A stretch of 64,000 nt of DNA, taken from positions 1,984,001 to 2,048,000 of the forward strand of contig NZ_JACHMU010000001.1 in assembly GCF_014205075.1 (NCBI RefSeq), written 5' to 3'. The translations under genes and the position numbers were made by a program. Positions 1 to 7,707 of the stretch are shown here, in pieces. The stretch is from Microbacterium ginsengiterrae. Its GTDB lineage: Bacteria > Actinomycetota > Actinomycetes > Actinomycetales > Microbacteriaceae. Under the pieces are notes generated by a model, which saw only the letters and a list, made by a program, of their open reading frames with translations, did no database searches and was not told where the DNA came from. How positions within the stretch are numbered: the first letter of the stretch is position 1; each line of letters begins with the position of its first letter.

Positions 1-942
1 ACCACCGCCGACCAGACCACGCCGCTGTCGCCGTACCGTGAGATCGGACGCGCGGAATGGGCGCGACTGGCCGCAGGGCTCGACCAGCCCCTCAGCGAGA
101 CGGAGGTCGTCGAGCTGCGCGGCATCGGCGACCGCCTCGACCTCACCGAGGTGCGTGAGGTGTACCTGCCGCTGAGCCGGCTGCTGAGTCTGTACGCCAC
201 CGCCACCAAGCAGCTCGGCGCGGCGACGAGCACCTTCCTCGAAGAGGAGGACGTCACCACGCCGTTCGTCGTCGGCGTCGCCGGATCCGTCGCGGTCGGC
301 AAGTCCACGATCGCTCGTCTGCTGCGCGAGCTGATGAGCCGGTGGCCGGGGACGCCCCGTGTCGAACTGGTGACAACGGACGGCTTCCTCTACCCGAACG
401 CCGAGCTCGAGCGCCGCGGCCTCATGGACCGCAAGGGCTTCCCCGAGTCGTACGACCGGCGGGCACTGCTGGAGTTCCTCACCGAAGTGAAGTCCGGCGC
501 GGAGGAGGTGCGCGCACCGTTCTATTCGCACATGCGGTACGACATCGTCCCCGACGCCACGGTCGTCGTTCGCCGCCCCGACGTCGTGATCGTCGAGGGG
601 CTCAACGTGCTGCAGCCGCCGCCGGCGCCCAACGACGTCGCCGTGAGCGACCTGTTCGACTTCTCCCTGTACGTCGACGCCGACCCCGACCACATCGAGA
701 AGTGGTACATCGACCGCTTCCTCGCCCTGCGGCAGGGCGCGTTCGCCAATCCGTCGTCCTACTTCAACGTGTTCGCGCAGCTCACCGACGACGAGGCCCG
801 TACGACCGCACGCGGATACTGGCGCGACATCAACATGCCCAACCTCCTCGAGAACGTCATGCCGACCAGGCACAGGGCGACCCTCGTGCTCAACAAGGGC
901 ATCGACCACAACGTCGAGAGCGTGCTGCTGCGCAAGCTTTGA
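1..942 (+). CDS. coaA: Pantothenate kinase, type I (5' end outside window)
   Basis: Phosphorylates pantothenate, the first and controlling step of coenzyme A synthesis, in the cytosol. The reading frame is open from base 1, and its first visible residues ([11 protein letters not shown]) fit the N-terminal region of bacterial CoaA, so the gene starts left of the window; an internal GTG at 151 is not the start. A P-loop [12 protein letters not shown] lies about 100 residues into the visible part, followed by TTDGFLYPN and the DIVPD region typical of the type I P-loop kinase family. The C-terminus is complete. A long nested hairpin follows directly, so the gene probably forms its own transcription unit separate from glmS. 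Confidence 0.96.
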   Translation, partial: TTADQTTPLSPYREIGRAEWARLAAGLDQPLSETEVVELRGIGDRLDLTEVREVYLPLSRLLSLYATATKQLGAATSTFLEEEDVTTPFVVGVAGSVAVGKSTIARLLRELMSRWPGTPRVELVTTDGFLYPNAELERRGLMDRKGFPESYDRRALLEFLTEVKSGAEEVRAPFYSHMRYDIVPDATVVVRRPDVVIVEGLNVLQPPPAPNDVAVSDLFDFSLYVDADPDHIEKWYIDRFLALRQGAFANPSSYFNVFAQLTDDEARTTARGYWRDINMPNLLENVMPTRHRATLVLNKGIDHNVESVLLRKL

Positions 943-990
943 CAAGCGCCGGAGCAATGCGCGCAGCGCGTTGATGCGGCGGCTTGTCAA
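939..990 (+). terminator. Nested hairpin after coaA
   Basis: Outer arms TTGACAAGC (939-947) and GCTTGTCAA (982-990) enclose an inner stem CAATGCG/CGCGTTG (955-961 with 967-973, one wobble). The outer arm overlaps the coaA stop codon. No U-tract follows, as is usual for actinobacterial terminators. Confidence 0.6.
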
Positions 991-1018
991 GGTTGAGCGA
1001 GCGAAGCGAGTCGAAACC
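991..1018 (+). repeat. Copy of dispersed GAGCGAGC-N-GAGTCGAAAC repeat
   Basis: The 28-nt unit contains GAGCGAGCGAAGCGAGTCG. Closely related units occur inside two protein-coding genes in this window (9575-9664 and about 11262-11395). Here it is intergenic, between the coaA hairpin and the glmS promoter. Confidence 0.75.
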
Positions 1019-1069
1019 TCTGATCCGCGGCATCCAATTTCGTTCGGGATCCTCGCAAAAATCCGCGCT

Positions 1070-1075
1070 TATCCT
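1070..1075 (+). promoter_or_regulatory. -10 element of glmS, leaderless arrangement
   Basis: TATCCT lies 7 nt before the ATG at 1083 and no Shine-Dalgarno sequence is present. This spacing puts the expected transcription start at the start codon. No good -35 is visible. Confidence 0.55.
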
Positions 1076-1082
1076 TGACCGC

Positions 1083-2924
1083 ATGTGTGGAATCGTCGGA
1101 TACGTGGGCCCGCGCCCCAGCCAGGACATCCTTATCGCTGGGCTCGCCCGCCTCGAGTACCGCGGGTATGACTCCGCGGGCATCGCTGTCATCGACGGCG
1201 AAGGACACCTCGGCATGCGCAAGAAGGCCGGGAAGCTCAACGCGCTGCGCGACTCGCTCGCGGACGCGCCGCTCGGCGACGGCACGACCGGCATCGGTCA
1301 CACCCGCTGGGCGACGCACGGCGGGCCGACCGACGTCAACGCGCACCCGCACCTCGCAGACGGTGGCAAGCTCGCCGTCATCCACAACGGCATCATCGAG
1401 AACTTCGCCGCCCTCCGCGAAGAGCTCCTCGCCGACGGTGTGGAGTTCCTCAGCGAGACGGACACCGAGGTCGCCGCGGCCCTGCTCGGCCGCGAGTACG
1501 CCACGAGCGGCAACCTCCAGGACGCGTTCCAGCGCGTCGTGAACCGGCTGGAGGGGGCGTTCACGCTCCTCGCCATGCATCAGGACCACCCCGGTCTCGT
1601 CGTCGGCGCGCGCCGCAACTCGCCGCTGGTGATCGGCCTCGGCGAGGGGGAGAACTTCCTCGGATCCGACGTCGCCGCCTTCGTGGAGCACACGCGCAAG
1701 GCGCTCGCGATCGGACAGGACCAGATCGTCTCGATCACCCCGTCCGACGTCACCGTCACCGACTTCGAGGGCAACCCCGTCCAGGCGGAGCCGTTCGAGG
1801 TCTCCTGGGACGCCGCCGCCGCCGAGAAGGGCGGCTGGTCGTCGTTCATGGCCAAGGAGGTCGCCGAGCAGCCGGAGGCCGTCGCGAACACCATCCGCGG
1901 CCGCGTGCGCGACGGTGCCGTCGTCATCCCCGAACTCGACGGCCTCGATGAGCTCTTCATCGGCATCAACCGTGTGATCATCACCGCCTGCGGCACGGCG
2001 TCCTACGCCGCCCTCGTCGGCAAGTACGCCATCGAGCAGTGGGCGCGCGTCGCGACGGACGTCGAGCTCGCGCACGAGTTCCGCTATCGCGACCCCGTGA
2101 TCGGCGACGACACGCTCGTCATCTCGATCAGCCAGTCCGGCGAGACCATGGACACCCTCATGGCCGTCAAGTACGCCCGCGAGCGCGGAGCGCGGACGCT
2201 GTCCATCTGCAACACGCAGGGCGCCACCATCCCTCGCGAATCGGATGCCGTCGTCTACACCCACGCCGGACCGGAGGTCGCCGTGGCATCCACCAAGGCG
2301 TTCTCGGCGCAGATCACCGCGCTGTTGCTGCTCGGCCTGCACATGGGCCGCGTGCGCTCCACACTGACCGACACCACGGCCGTCGAAGAGCTCAGCACGC
2401 TCCCCGAGAAGATCGCGCAGGTGCTGGCGGAGGAGAACGAGCACGTCTCGCAGCTCGCCGGCTGGATGGCCGACACCCGCTCCGTGCTGTTCCTCGGGCG
2501 CCATGTCGGCTACCCGATCGCGCTGGAGGGTGCGCTCAAGCTCAAGGAGATCTCCTACATCCATGCCGAGGGCTTCGCCGCCGGCGAGCTCAAGCACGGT
2601 CCCATCGCGCTCATCGAGCCGGGCCAGCCCGTCTTCGTGATCGTCCCGTCGCCCCGGCACTCGGCGCTCATCCACTCCAAGGTCGTCTCGAACATCCAGG
2701 AGATCCGCGCCCGCGGCGCTCGCGTGATCGTCGTCGCCGAGGAAGGGGATGCCGCGGTCCTGCCCTTCGCGGACGAGGTCATCCGCATCCCGCTGGCGGG
2801 CGCCATGTTCGAGCCCGTCCTCGCCGTCGTCCCGCTGCAGATCTTCGCCATGGCGCTCGCCACGGCCAAGGGCCTCGACGTCGACCAGCCGCGCAACCTC
2901 GCGAAGTCCGTCACCGTGGAGTGA
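1083..2924 (+). CDS. glmS: Glutamine--fructose-6-phosphate aminotransferase (isomerizing)
   Basis: Makes glucosamine-6-phosphate from fructose-6-phosphate and glutamine, the entry step to UDP-GlcNAc and peptidoglycan. The start is fixed by MCGIVGYVG: Cys2 is the N-terminal nucleophile of the class II glutaminase domain, so the longer open frame beginning at 984 is not used. The N-terminal glutamine amidotransferase domain (about 1-225) is followed by two SIS sugar-isomerase domains (SISQSGETMDT and later LKEISYIHAEGFAAGELKHGP). The end is the conserved DQPRNLAKSVTVE. At 613 residues it has the family length. No glmS ribozyme is evident upstream, as expected outside Firmicutes. A strong hairpin separates it from acpS. 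Confidence 0.97.
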   Translation: MCGIVGYVGPRPSQDILIAGLARLEYRGYDSAGIAVIDGEGHLGMRKKAGKLNALRDSLADAPLGDGTTGIGHTRWATHGGPTDVNAHPHLADGGKLAVIHNGIIENFAALREELLADGVEFLSETDTEVAAALLGREYATSGNLQDAFQRVVNRLEGAFTLLAMHQDHPGLVVGARRNSPLVIGLGEGENFLGSDVAAFVEHTRKALAIGQDQIVSITPSDVTVTDFEGNPVQAEPFEVSWDAAAAEKGGWSSFMAKEVAEQPEAVANTIRGRVRDGAVVIPELDGLDELFIGINRVIITACGTASYAALVGKYAIEQWARVATDVELAHEFRYRDPVIGDDTLVISISQSGETMDTLMAVKYARERGARTLSICNTQGATIPRESDAVVYTHAGPEVAVASTKAFSAQITALLLLGLHMGRVRSTLTDTTAVEELSTLPEKIAQVLAEENEHVSQLAGWMADTRSVLFLGRHVGYPIALEGALKLKEISYIHAEGFAAGELKHGPIALIEPGQPVFVIVPSPRHSALIHSKVVSNIQEIRARGARVIVVAEEGDAAVLPFADEVIRIPLAGAMFEPVLAVVPLQIFAMALATAKGLDVDQPRNLAKSVTVE

Positions 2925-2942
2925 GTTCGTCGCTGTGACTCC

Positions 2943-2973
2943 GGGCCCCCGCATCCGCGTGATGCGGGGGCCC
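2943..2973 (+). terminator. Terminator of glmS
   Basis: Perfect 13-bp stem GGGCCCCCGCATC/GATGCGGGGGCCC with a 5-nt loop, 18 nt after the glmS stop codon. Confidence 0.85.
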
Positions 2974-2976
2974 GAG

Positions 2977-2982
2977 TAGTCT
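2977..2982 (+). promoter_or_regulatory. -10 element of acpS, leaderless arrangement
   Basis: TAGTCT lies 6 nt before the GTG at 2989 and directly behind the glmS terminator. It probably drives the acpS-alr-tsaE operon. Confidence 0.55.
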
Positions 2983-2988
2983 TGTGAG

Positions 2989-3354
2989 GTGATCATCGGG
3001 ACAGGTATCGACCTCGTCGACATCCCGCGGTTCGAGAACACCATGTCCCGGACGCCGCGGCTGATGGAGCGGCTGTTCGCTCCCACCGAGCGGGAGCTGC
3101 GACTGCCGTCGCTCGCCGCCCGCTACGCCGCGAAGGAAGCCCTCATCAAGGCGCTCGGCGGCTCGGACGGCGTGCACTGGATCGAGATCGAGATCGGTTC
3201 GGAGGAATCCGGCAAGCCGTACTTCCGCCTCGCCGGGTCCACAGCCGCCGCTGTCGAGGAGCGCGGCATCACGCACCTGCACCTGACGATGTCGCACGAC
3301 GCCGGTCTTGCCACCGCGTTCGTGATCGCCGAACGGATCGAGCAGGACGCATGA
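2989..3354 (+). CDS. acpS: Holo-[acyl-carrier-protein] synthase
   Basis: Transfers 4'-phosphopantetheine from CoA to apo-ACP, activating it for fatty acid synthesis. The 121-residue length and the motifs GTGIDLVDIPRF (Mg-binding Asp) and RYAAKEALIKALG (second metal ligand Glu, CoA contact Lys) are diagnostic of the AcpS-type phosphopantetheinyl transferases. GTG start at 2989, behind its own -10. The stop overlaps the alr start as ATGA, so the two are translationally coupled, a common actinobacterial arrangement. Confidence 0.95.
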   Translation: MIIGTGIDLVDIPRFENTMSRTPRLMERLFAPTERELRLPSLAARYAAKEALIKALGGSDGVHWIEIEIGSEESGKPYFRLAGSTAAAVEERGITHLHLTMSHDAGLATAFVIAERIEQDA

Positions 3355-4451
3355 CCGTGCCGTTCCGCGAGGCGACCATCGACATGGACGCGATCGCCGA
3401 CAACACCCGGCACCTCCGCCGTCTCACCGGCGTCGACGTCATCGCCGTCGTGAAGGCCGGTGCCTACGGCCACGGTGCCGCGGCCGCCGCCGTCGCCGCG
3501 CTGTCCGGAGGGGCGACGCGACTCGGCGTCGCCGATCTCGACGAGGCATCCGAACTGCGCCGTCAGGGCATCACCGCGCCGATCGTCGCCTGGCTGCACG
3601 CGCCGGACGAGCGGTTCGAATCCGCTGCCGCCGAGGGGATCGAGGTCGGCATCTCCTCGTTCCCGCAGCTCGAGGCCGCCGGATCCGTGCCGGGCGGGAA
3701 CCTCGCCGTGCACCTGAAACTCGAGACGGGCCTGTCGCGCAACGGCATCGCGCCGAGCGACTGGGGTCGCGTCTTCGCCGAGGCCGCCCGCCTCGAGCGC
3801 ATCGGCCGCATCCGCGTGGTCGGGATCTTCAGCCACCTCTCCAACACGTCACTGGACGACGACCGCGCAGCTCTCGCCCGCTTCGAGGAGGGCGTCGCGG
3901 CCGCGGCATCCGCAGGACTCCGCCCGGAGATCCGGCACATCGCCGCCACCGCTGCGGCGATCGATCTGCCGGAGGCGCGCCTCGACGCCGTGCGGATCGG
4001 CATCGGCCTGTACGGTCTGTCTCCCTTCGACGACCGGTCCTCCGCCGACCTCGGGCTGCGCCCGGCCATGACGCTGCGTGCCGCCGTCGCCGCGGTCCGG
4101 CGCGTCCCGGCCGGCGCCGGCGTCTCGTACGGCTATGAGCACCGCACCGACCGGGAGACGACGCTCGCGCTCGTGCCACTCGGCTACGCGGACGGCATTC
4201 CCCGTCAGGCATCCGGCCGCGGTCCCGTCGCCATCAACGGGCGCCGGTTCACCGTCGCCGGACGCGTCGCGATGGACCAGTTCGTCGTCGACGTGGGAGA
4301 CGCCCCGGTCGCCGTCGGCGACGAGGCGGTCCTCTTCGGAGACCCGACGCTCGGTCAGCCCGCCGCGACGGAATGGGCGGATGCCGCGGGCACCATCAAC
4401 TACGACATCGTCACGCGCATCGGCCGCCGGGTTCCGCGGAGTAACGCGTGA
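3351..4451 (+). CDS. alr: Alanine racemase
   Basis: PLP enzyme interconverting L- and D-alanine for peptidoglycan. The N-terminal TIM barrel carries the PLP lysine in AVVKAGAYGHGA (around residue 37), and the C-terminal beta domain supplies the catalytic tyrosine in VSYGYEHRT (around residue 263). The VAMDQFVVDVGD and GRRVPR motifs close the domain. At 366 residues it is full length. It overlaps acpS by 4 nt (ATGA) and tsaE by 4 nt (GTGA), a tight acpS-alr-tsaE unit. Confidence 0.96.
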   Translation: MTVPFREATIDMDAIADNTRHLRRLTGVDVIAVVKAGAYGHGAAAAAVAALSGGATRLGVADLDEASELRRQGITAPIVAWLHAPDERFESAAAEGIEVGISSFPQLEAAGSVPGGNLAVHLKLETGLSRNGIAPSDWGRVFAEAARLERIGRIRVVGIFSHLSNTSLDDDRAALARFEEGVAAAASAGLRPEIRHIAATAAAIDLPEARLDAVRIGIGLYGLSPFDDRSSADLGLRPAMTLRAAVAAVRRVPAGAGVSYGYEHRTDRETTLALVPLGYADGIPRQASGRGPVAINGRRFTVAGRVAMDQFVVDVGDAPVAVGDEAVLFGDPTLGQPAATEWADAAGTINYDIVTRIGRRVPRSNA

Positions 4452-4930
4452 GCGTCGACCCTGCCTTCCTCGGACGCCGCGACATCGCCACGTCGGACGA
4501 GATGGAGCACCTCGGGCACGTCATCGGCGAGCAGCTGGTCGCGGGTGACCTCATCGTGCTCACCGGGCCGCTCGGCGCGGGCAAGACGACCTTCACGCGC
4601 GGACTCGCGGAAGGGCTCGGCGTGCGCGGACCCGTGCAGAGCCCGACGTTCGTGATCGCCAGGACCCACCCCTCGCTCGTCGGGAGGGCCCCGCTCGTAC
4701 ACGTCGACGCCTACCGGCTCGGCTCCGCGGTCGAGCTCGACGACCTCGACATCGACTTCGCCCGCTCTGTCGTCGTCATCGAATGGGGTCGCGACATGGC
4801 CCCGGCGATCGCGGACACGTGGTGGGACATCGAGCTCGAGCGACCCGTCGGCGGCGCGGAGGGCATCGCCGACGAGGACCTCGACGCCGACGCTCCCCGC
4901 GTCGTCACGATCCAGCGCATCGGCGCCTAG
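4448..4930 (+). CDS. tsaE: tRNA threonylcarbamoyladenosine biosynthesis ATPase TsaE
   Basis: P-loop ATPase that works with TsaB and TsaD in t6A modification of ANN-decoding tRNAs. Motifs: GPLGAGKTTFTRGLAEGLG (Walker A), VQSPTFVIARTH, VHVDAYRLG and VVVIEWG, in the family order over 160 residues. The GTG start overlaps the alr stop. Its partners tsaB-rimI-tsaD follow only after an IS element and a repeat array. The IS inserted exactly at the TAG stop codon and duplicated it, so the protein is unaltered. Confidence 0.95.
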   Translation: MSVDPAFLGRRDIATSDEMEHLGHVIGEQLVAGDLIVLTGPLGAGKTTFTRGLAEGLGVRGPVQSPTFVIARTHPSLVGRAPLVHVDAYRLGSAVELDDLDIDFARSVVVIEWGRDMAPAIADTWWDIELERPVGGAEGIADEDLDADAPRVVTIQRIGA

Positions 4931-4931
4931 C
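4926..4931. repeat. Left target-site duplication of the IS481-type element
   Basis: CCTAGC, identical to 5986-5991. It contains the tsaE stop codon and matches the NCTAGN target reported for Bordetella IS481. Confidence 0.85.
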
Positions 4932-4957
4932 TGTTGTTCCTCGGGAGGTTGTGAACG
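4932..4957 (+). repeat. Left terminal inverted repeat of IS
   Basis: Begins TGTTGTTCC and ends AGGTTGTGAACG. The right end at 5960-5985 is its imperfect reverse complement, with 4 mismatches. Confidence 0.85.
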
Positions 4958-5024
4958 TTTGAGGTAGCGAAGACCTCCGGGACGATGTGGGTAACGACAC
5001 TCATATCGATCACCGGAGGTCTTC

Positions 5025-5990
5025 GTGACTCACGCTAATGCGCCCTTCACCCCTGAGGGCAGAACTCGTCTCGCCAGGTTGATCGTTGATGAGGGTTGGC
5101 CGGTGCGGCGGGCTGCTGAACGGTTCCAGTGTTCACCGGCGACAGCGTCGCGGTGGGCTCGTCGCTATCGCGCCGGGCAGCCGATGACGGACCGCAGCTC
5201 GCGGCCCCTGAGGTCCCCGTCGCGGCTGCCACAGCGGTTGGAGCGACGCATCATCGCGCTGCGGTTCACCCGCCGTTGGGGCCCTCACCGCATCAGCTAT
5301 CACCTGGGTGTTCCGCGATCGAGCGTCGGTCGAGTCATCGTCCGCTACAGGATGCCGTTGCTCGCGCACGTCGATCAGAGCACCGGCCTTCGAGTGCGCA
5401 AGCCGTCCGCGAACCGTTACGAGGCCGCCTCCCCGGGCGAACTGGTCCACGTCGATATCAAGAAGCTCGGCCGCATCCCCAACGGCGGCGGCTGGCGCAA
5501 ACTCGGCTTCACCGTCGGTCGCCGCAACAACGGACGGCGAGGCCTCGGTTACGCGTTCCTGCATCACGCCGTCGATGACCACTCACGGTTGGCCTACTCC
5601 GAGGTCCTCGACGACGAACGCAAAGAGACCGCTGCCGACTTCTGGATCCGAGCTCGATCGTTCTTCATCGAGCACGGAATCGAGGTCACCGCGGTCATGA
5701 CCGACAACGGCTCCTGCTACCGATCCCGCGCCTTCGCGGACGCCCTCGGCAGCCACGTCAAACACCGTCGGACAAGGCCCTACCGGCCGCAGACGAACGG
5801 GAAGGTCGAGCGCTTCAACCGCACCCTCGCAACCGAATGGGCCTACGCCGACACCTATACCTCGGAAGATGATCGAGTCGCCGCCTACCCAGCCTGGCTG
5901 CATCACTACAATCACCACCGACCCCACACCGGAATCGGCGGCTCAGTGCCCGCCTCCCGCGTTCACAACCTGCCAGGGAAGAACACCTAG
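5025..5990 (+). CDS. IS481-family transposase
   Basis: 321-residue DDE transposase. The N-terminal helix-turn-helix (residues about 12-50, LIVDEGWPVRRAAERF then SPATASRWARRY) binds the IS ends. The integrase core carries Asp144 (VHVDIKKLG), Asp227 (VMTDNGSCYRS) and Glu262 (NGKVERFNRTL), with the IS481 signature HRRTRPYRPQTNGK just before the Glu. GTG start at 5025. No stop codon lies inside the element: the frame runs through the right inverted repeat and ends at TAG 5988-5990, which belongs to the duplicated target CCTAGC. The element therefore borrows its stop codon from its insertion site. The gene looks intact and recently inserted. Confidence 0.93.
   Translation: MTHANAPFTPEGRTRLARLIVDEGWPVRRAAERFQCSPATASRWARRYRAGQPMTDRSSRPLRSPSRLPQRLERRIIALRFTRRWGPHRISYHLGVPRSSVGRVIVRYRMPLLAHVDQSTGLRVRKPSANRYEAASPGELVHVDIKKLGRIPNGGGWRKLGFTVGRRNNGRRGLGYAFLHHAVDDHSRLAYSEVLDDERKETAADFWIRARSFFIEHGIEVTAVMTDNGSCYRSRAFADALGSHVKHRRTRPYRPQTNGKVERFNRTLATEWAYADTYTSEDDRVAAYPAWLHHYNHHRPHTGIGGSVPASRVHNLPGKNT
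5960..5985 (-). repeat. Right terminal inverted repeat of IS
   Basis: Reverse complement begins TGTTCTTCC and ends AGGTTGTGAACG. It lies inside the transposase reading frame. Confidence 0.85.
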
Positions 5991-5991
5991 C
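5986..5991. repeat. Right target-site duplication of the IS481-type element
   Basis: CCTAGC. It supplies the transposase stop codon TAG. Confidence 0.85.
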
Positions 5992-6023
5992 CCGGGTCTG
6001 GTCCGTCGCATCGGCCCCATCCC

Positions 6024-6109
6024 GGGCATAACTCCGGAGAAACTGCGTTGCGGCAGGGGTGCGCGGCCGCAGTGGTGCGGATCTGCGAAGAATCTCCGGA
6101 GTTGTGCCC
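6024..6109. repeat. 86-bp inverted-repeat element, copy 1
   Basis: Arms GGGCATAACTCCGGAG (6024-6039) and CTCCGGAGTTGTGCCC (6094-6109; one mismatch). The interior has CTGCGTTGCGGC and GTGCGGATCTGCG. Confidence 0.85.
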
Positions 6110-6207
6110 AGGCTTCGGCGGCAGACGGCCGCCCAGTGCGCGCAGCTCGGCGCCTGTGTCGGCGTGCCTCGGCCGTGGCATCCGCGCCGCCCTATCCGCC
6201 CCGTCCC

Positions 6208-6293
6208 GGGCATAACTCCGGAGAAACTGTGTTGCGGCGGGGGCGAGTGGTCGCAGTGGTGCGGATCTGCGCAAAACCTCCGGAGTTATGCCC
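6208..6293. repeat. 86-bp inverted-repeat element, copy 2
   Basis: Perfect 16-bp arms: GGGCATAACTCCGGAG (6208-6223) and CTCCGGAGTTATGCCC (6278-6293). Confidence 0.85.
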
Positions 6294-6392
6294 AGGCTTC
6301 GGCGGCAGATGGCCGCCCAGCGCGCGCAGTTCGGCGCCGGTCGTCGGCGTGCCTCCGCCGCGGCACGCGCCCCGTCCTATCCGCCCCGTCCC

Positions 6393-6478
6393 GGGCATAA
6401 CTCCGGAGAAACTGCGTTGCGGCGGGAGTGGGTGGCCGCAACCGTGCGGATCTGCGCAAAACCTCCGGAGTTATGGCC
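6393..6478. repeat. 86-bp inverted-repeat element, copy 3
   Basis: Arms GGGCATAACTCCGGAG (6393-6408) and CTCCGGAGTTATGGCC (6463-6478; one mismatch). Same total length as copies 1 and 2. Confidence 0.85.
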
Positions 6479-6571
6479 ACCCCGGCACGGCCCGCACCGC
6501 CCGTCCCGGGCACCGGGCCGGGCAGGCACCCGCCGGGCAGGCGGCAACAGCCGTCTCGCGGCAACCCCGAC

Positions 6572-6577
6572 TACCCT
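6572..6577 (+). promoter_or_regulatory. -10 element of tsaB, leaderless arrangement
   Basis: TACCCT lies 6 nt before the GTG at 6584. It gives the tsaB operon its own promoter downstream of the IS and repeat array. Confidence 0.5.
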
Positions 6578-6583
6578 GGAGAG

Positions 6584-7204
6584 GTGATTCTCGCCGTCGA
6601 CACCTCGCTGGGTTCAGCCGTCGCCCTCATCGGTGATGACGGACGTCTCCTCGCCGACGCCTCCAGCCCCGATCCGCTCGGTCATGCCGAAGTCATCGGC
6701 ACACTGCTCGAGCGCGCCTTGGCCGAGGCCGGGCCGCACGAAGTCACCCACGTCGTCGCCGGCATGGGCCCCGGTCCCTTCACCGGCCTTCGCATCGGCA
6801 TCGCCACCGCACGTGCGTTCGCGCTGGGTCGCGGCATCCCCGTCGTCCCTGTTCCGAGCCACTTCGCCGCCGCGCTCGCCGTGATCGAGGCCGAGGCTCC
6901 GGACACCCCCTTCGCGATCGTCACCGATGCCCGCCGCCGCGAGGTCGCGATCAGCCTGTTCGACGGTGTGGATGCCGACGGCATCCCGCAGCTGGTCGAA
7001 CCCACCTTCCTCGTTCCCCGCGCCGAATCGGACGAGCGGCTGCGCGGCATCAACGCCATCGAGGTCGCCACGCTCGACGCGGCCGCTCTCGGCCGGGTCG
7101 CCCTCCGCGCCGTGCCCGCCGGTCGCACGCTGGCGGATGCCGAGCCGCTCTACCTGCGTCCGCCGGACGTCACGGTCCCCGGTGCGCCGAAGCGGGTGAG
7201 CTGA
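6584..7204 (+). CDS. tsaB: tRNA threonylcarbamoyladenosine biosynthesis protein TsaB
   Basis: Partner of TsaD and TsaE in t6A37 tRNA modification; an inactive ASKHA-fold homologue of TsaD. The N-terminus ILAVDTSLGSAVALI and the block GMGPGPFTGLRIGIATARAFALG are family signatures. The GTG at 6584, behind TACCCT with 6-nt spacing, gives 206 residues, a normal length; longer frames to the left only translate the repeat array. The stop and the rimI start overlap by one base (TGATG), starting a tsaB-rimI-tsaD operon. Confidence 0.93.
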   Translation: MILAVDTSLGSAVALIGDDGRLLADASSPDPLGHAEVIGTLLERALAEAGPHEVTHVVAGMGPGPFTGLRIGIATARAFALGRGIPVVPVPSHFAAALAVIEAEAPDTPFAIVTDARRREVAISLFDGVDADGIPQLVEPTFLVPRAESDERLRGINAIEVATLDAAALGRVALRAVPAGRTLADAEPLYLRPPDVTVPGAPKRVS

Positions 7205-7707
7205 TGACCATCCGCCGTGCGATCCCGGCCGACCTCGACGCGATCATGGCGATCGAGAACGCCTCCTTCCCCACCGACGCGTGGAGCAGCGAGTCGATGG
7301 CCGCCGAGCTCACCACCGACTACAGCCACTACATCGTCGATGAGGACGGCGGGTCGGTCATCGGATACGCGGGCCTGCGCGCGATCCGCGGCAGCGCGGA
7401 TGCCGACATCCAGACGATCGCCCTCACCGATGCGCGCCGGGGGGAGGGGCGCGGCCGAGCGATGCTGCGCACTCTGCTCGCCGAGGCCGTCGACCGGGGC
7501 GCACGCGAGGTCTTCCTCGAGGTGCGCGCCGACAACCCCTCCGCCGAGGGGCTGTACGTCTCCGAGGGGTTCGAGGAGATCGGCAGACGCCCCGGGTACT
7601 ACCAACCGGACGGAGTGGATGCCATCGTGATGAAGGTGGATCTGCGCGCTTGGCAGGCCCGCGTCCACACGGACACCGCGACGGATGCACAGGAGGAACT
7701 GCGATGA
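7204..7707 (+). CDS. rimI: Ribosomal protein S18 alanine N-acetyltransferase (GNAT)
   Basis: GNAT-fold acetyltransferase of the RimI type, which acetylates the N-terminal alanine of ribosomal protein S18 in E. coli. The acetyl-CoA site is in the segment [20 protein letters not shown] (RxxGxG/A), followed by [29 protein letters not shown], the usual end of the domain. At 167 residues it is slightly long because of a C-terminal tail. Position between tsaB and tsaD supports the call. It overlaps tsaD by ATGA. Confidence 0.9.
   Translation: MTIRRAIPADLDAIMAIENASFPTDAWSSESMAAELTTDYSHYIVDEDGGSVIGYAGLRAIRGSADADIQTIALTDARRGEGRGRAMLRTLLAEAVDRGAREVFLEVRADNPSAEGLYVSEGFEEIGRRPGYYQPDGVDAIVMKVDLRAWQARVHTDTATDAQEELR

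Larger units (their letters stand above)
4932..5985 (+). mobile_element. IS481-family insertion sequence, complete (1054 bp)
   Basis: The ends are 26-bp imperfect inverted repeats, 4932-4957 and 5960-5985, both beginning TGTT at the outer end and sharing AGGTTGTGAACG at the inner end (22/26 identical). A single intact transposase gene fills the element. Flanking 6-bp direct repeats CCTAGC prove transposition and bound the element exactly. Before insertion the locus read tsaE-CCTAGC-CCGGGTC, so no host gene was broken. Confidence 0.92.
6021..6500. repeat. Three-unit tandem array of inverted-repeat elements
   Basis: Units start at 6021, 6205 and 6390 (periods 184 and 185 bp), each opening CCCGGGCATAACTCCGGAG. 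The third is truncated after its palindromic half. The ~98-bp spacers between elements are also conserved between units 1 and 2. Apart from the tsaB promoter at its right edge, I see nothing else in 5992-6583: no credible gene, and the open frames here just repeat the same peptide three times. Confidence 0.9.

Noticed and set aside
1083..1300. Possible glmS ribozyme upstream of glmS
   Set aside because: The promoter lies only 7 nt before the start, leaving no leader for a ribozyme.
3600..3630. tRNA T-loop-like GGTTCGAATCC
   Set aside because: It is coding sequence of alr (residues around ERFESAA), with no surrounding cloverleaf.
5869..6636. Open frame of 255 codons through the repeat array with repeated PGITPEKLRCG-like peptides
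   Set aside because: The repeated peptide only reflects the 184-bp DNA repeats, and the start lies inside the IS.
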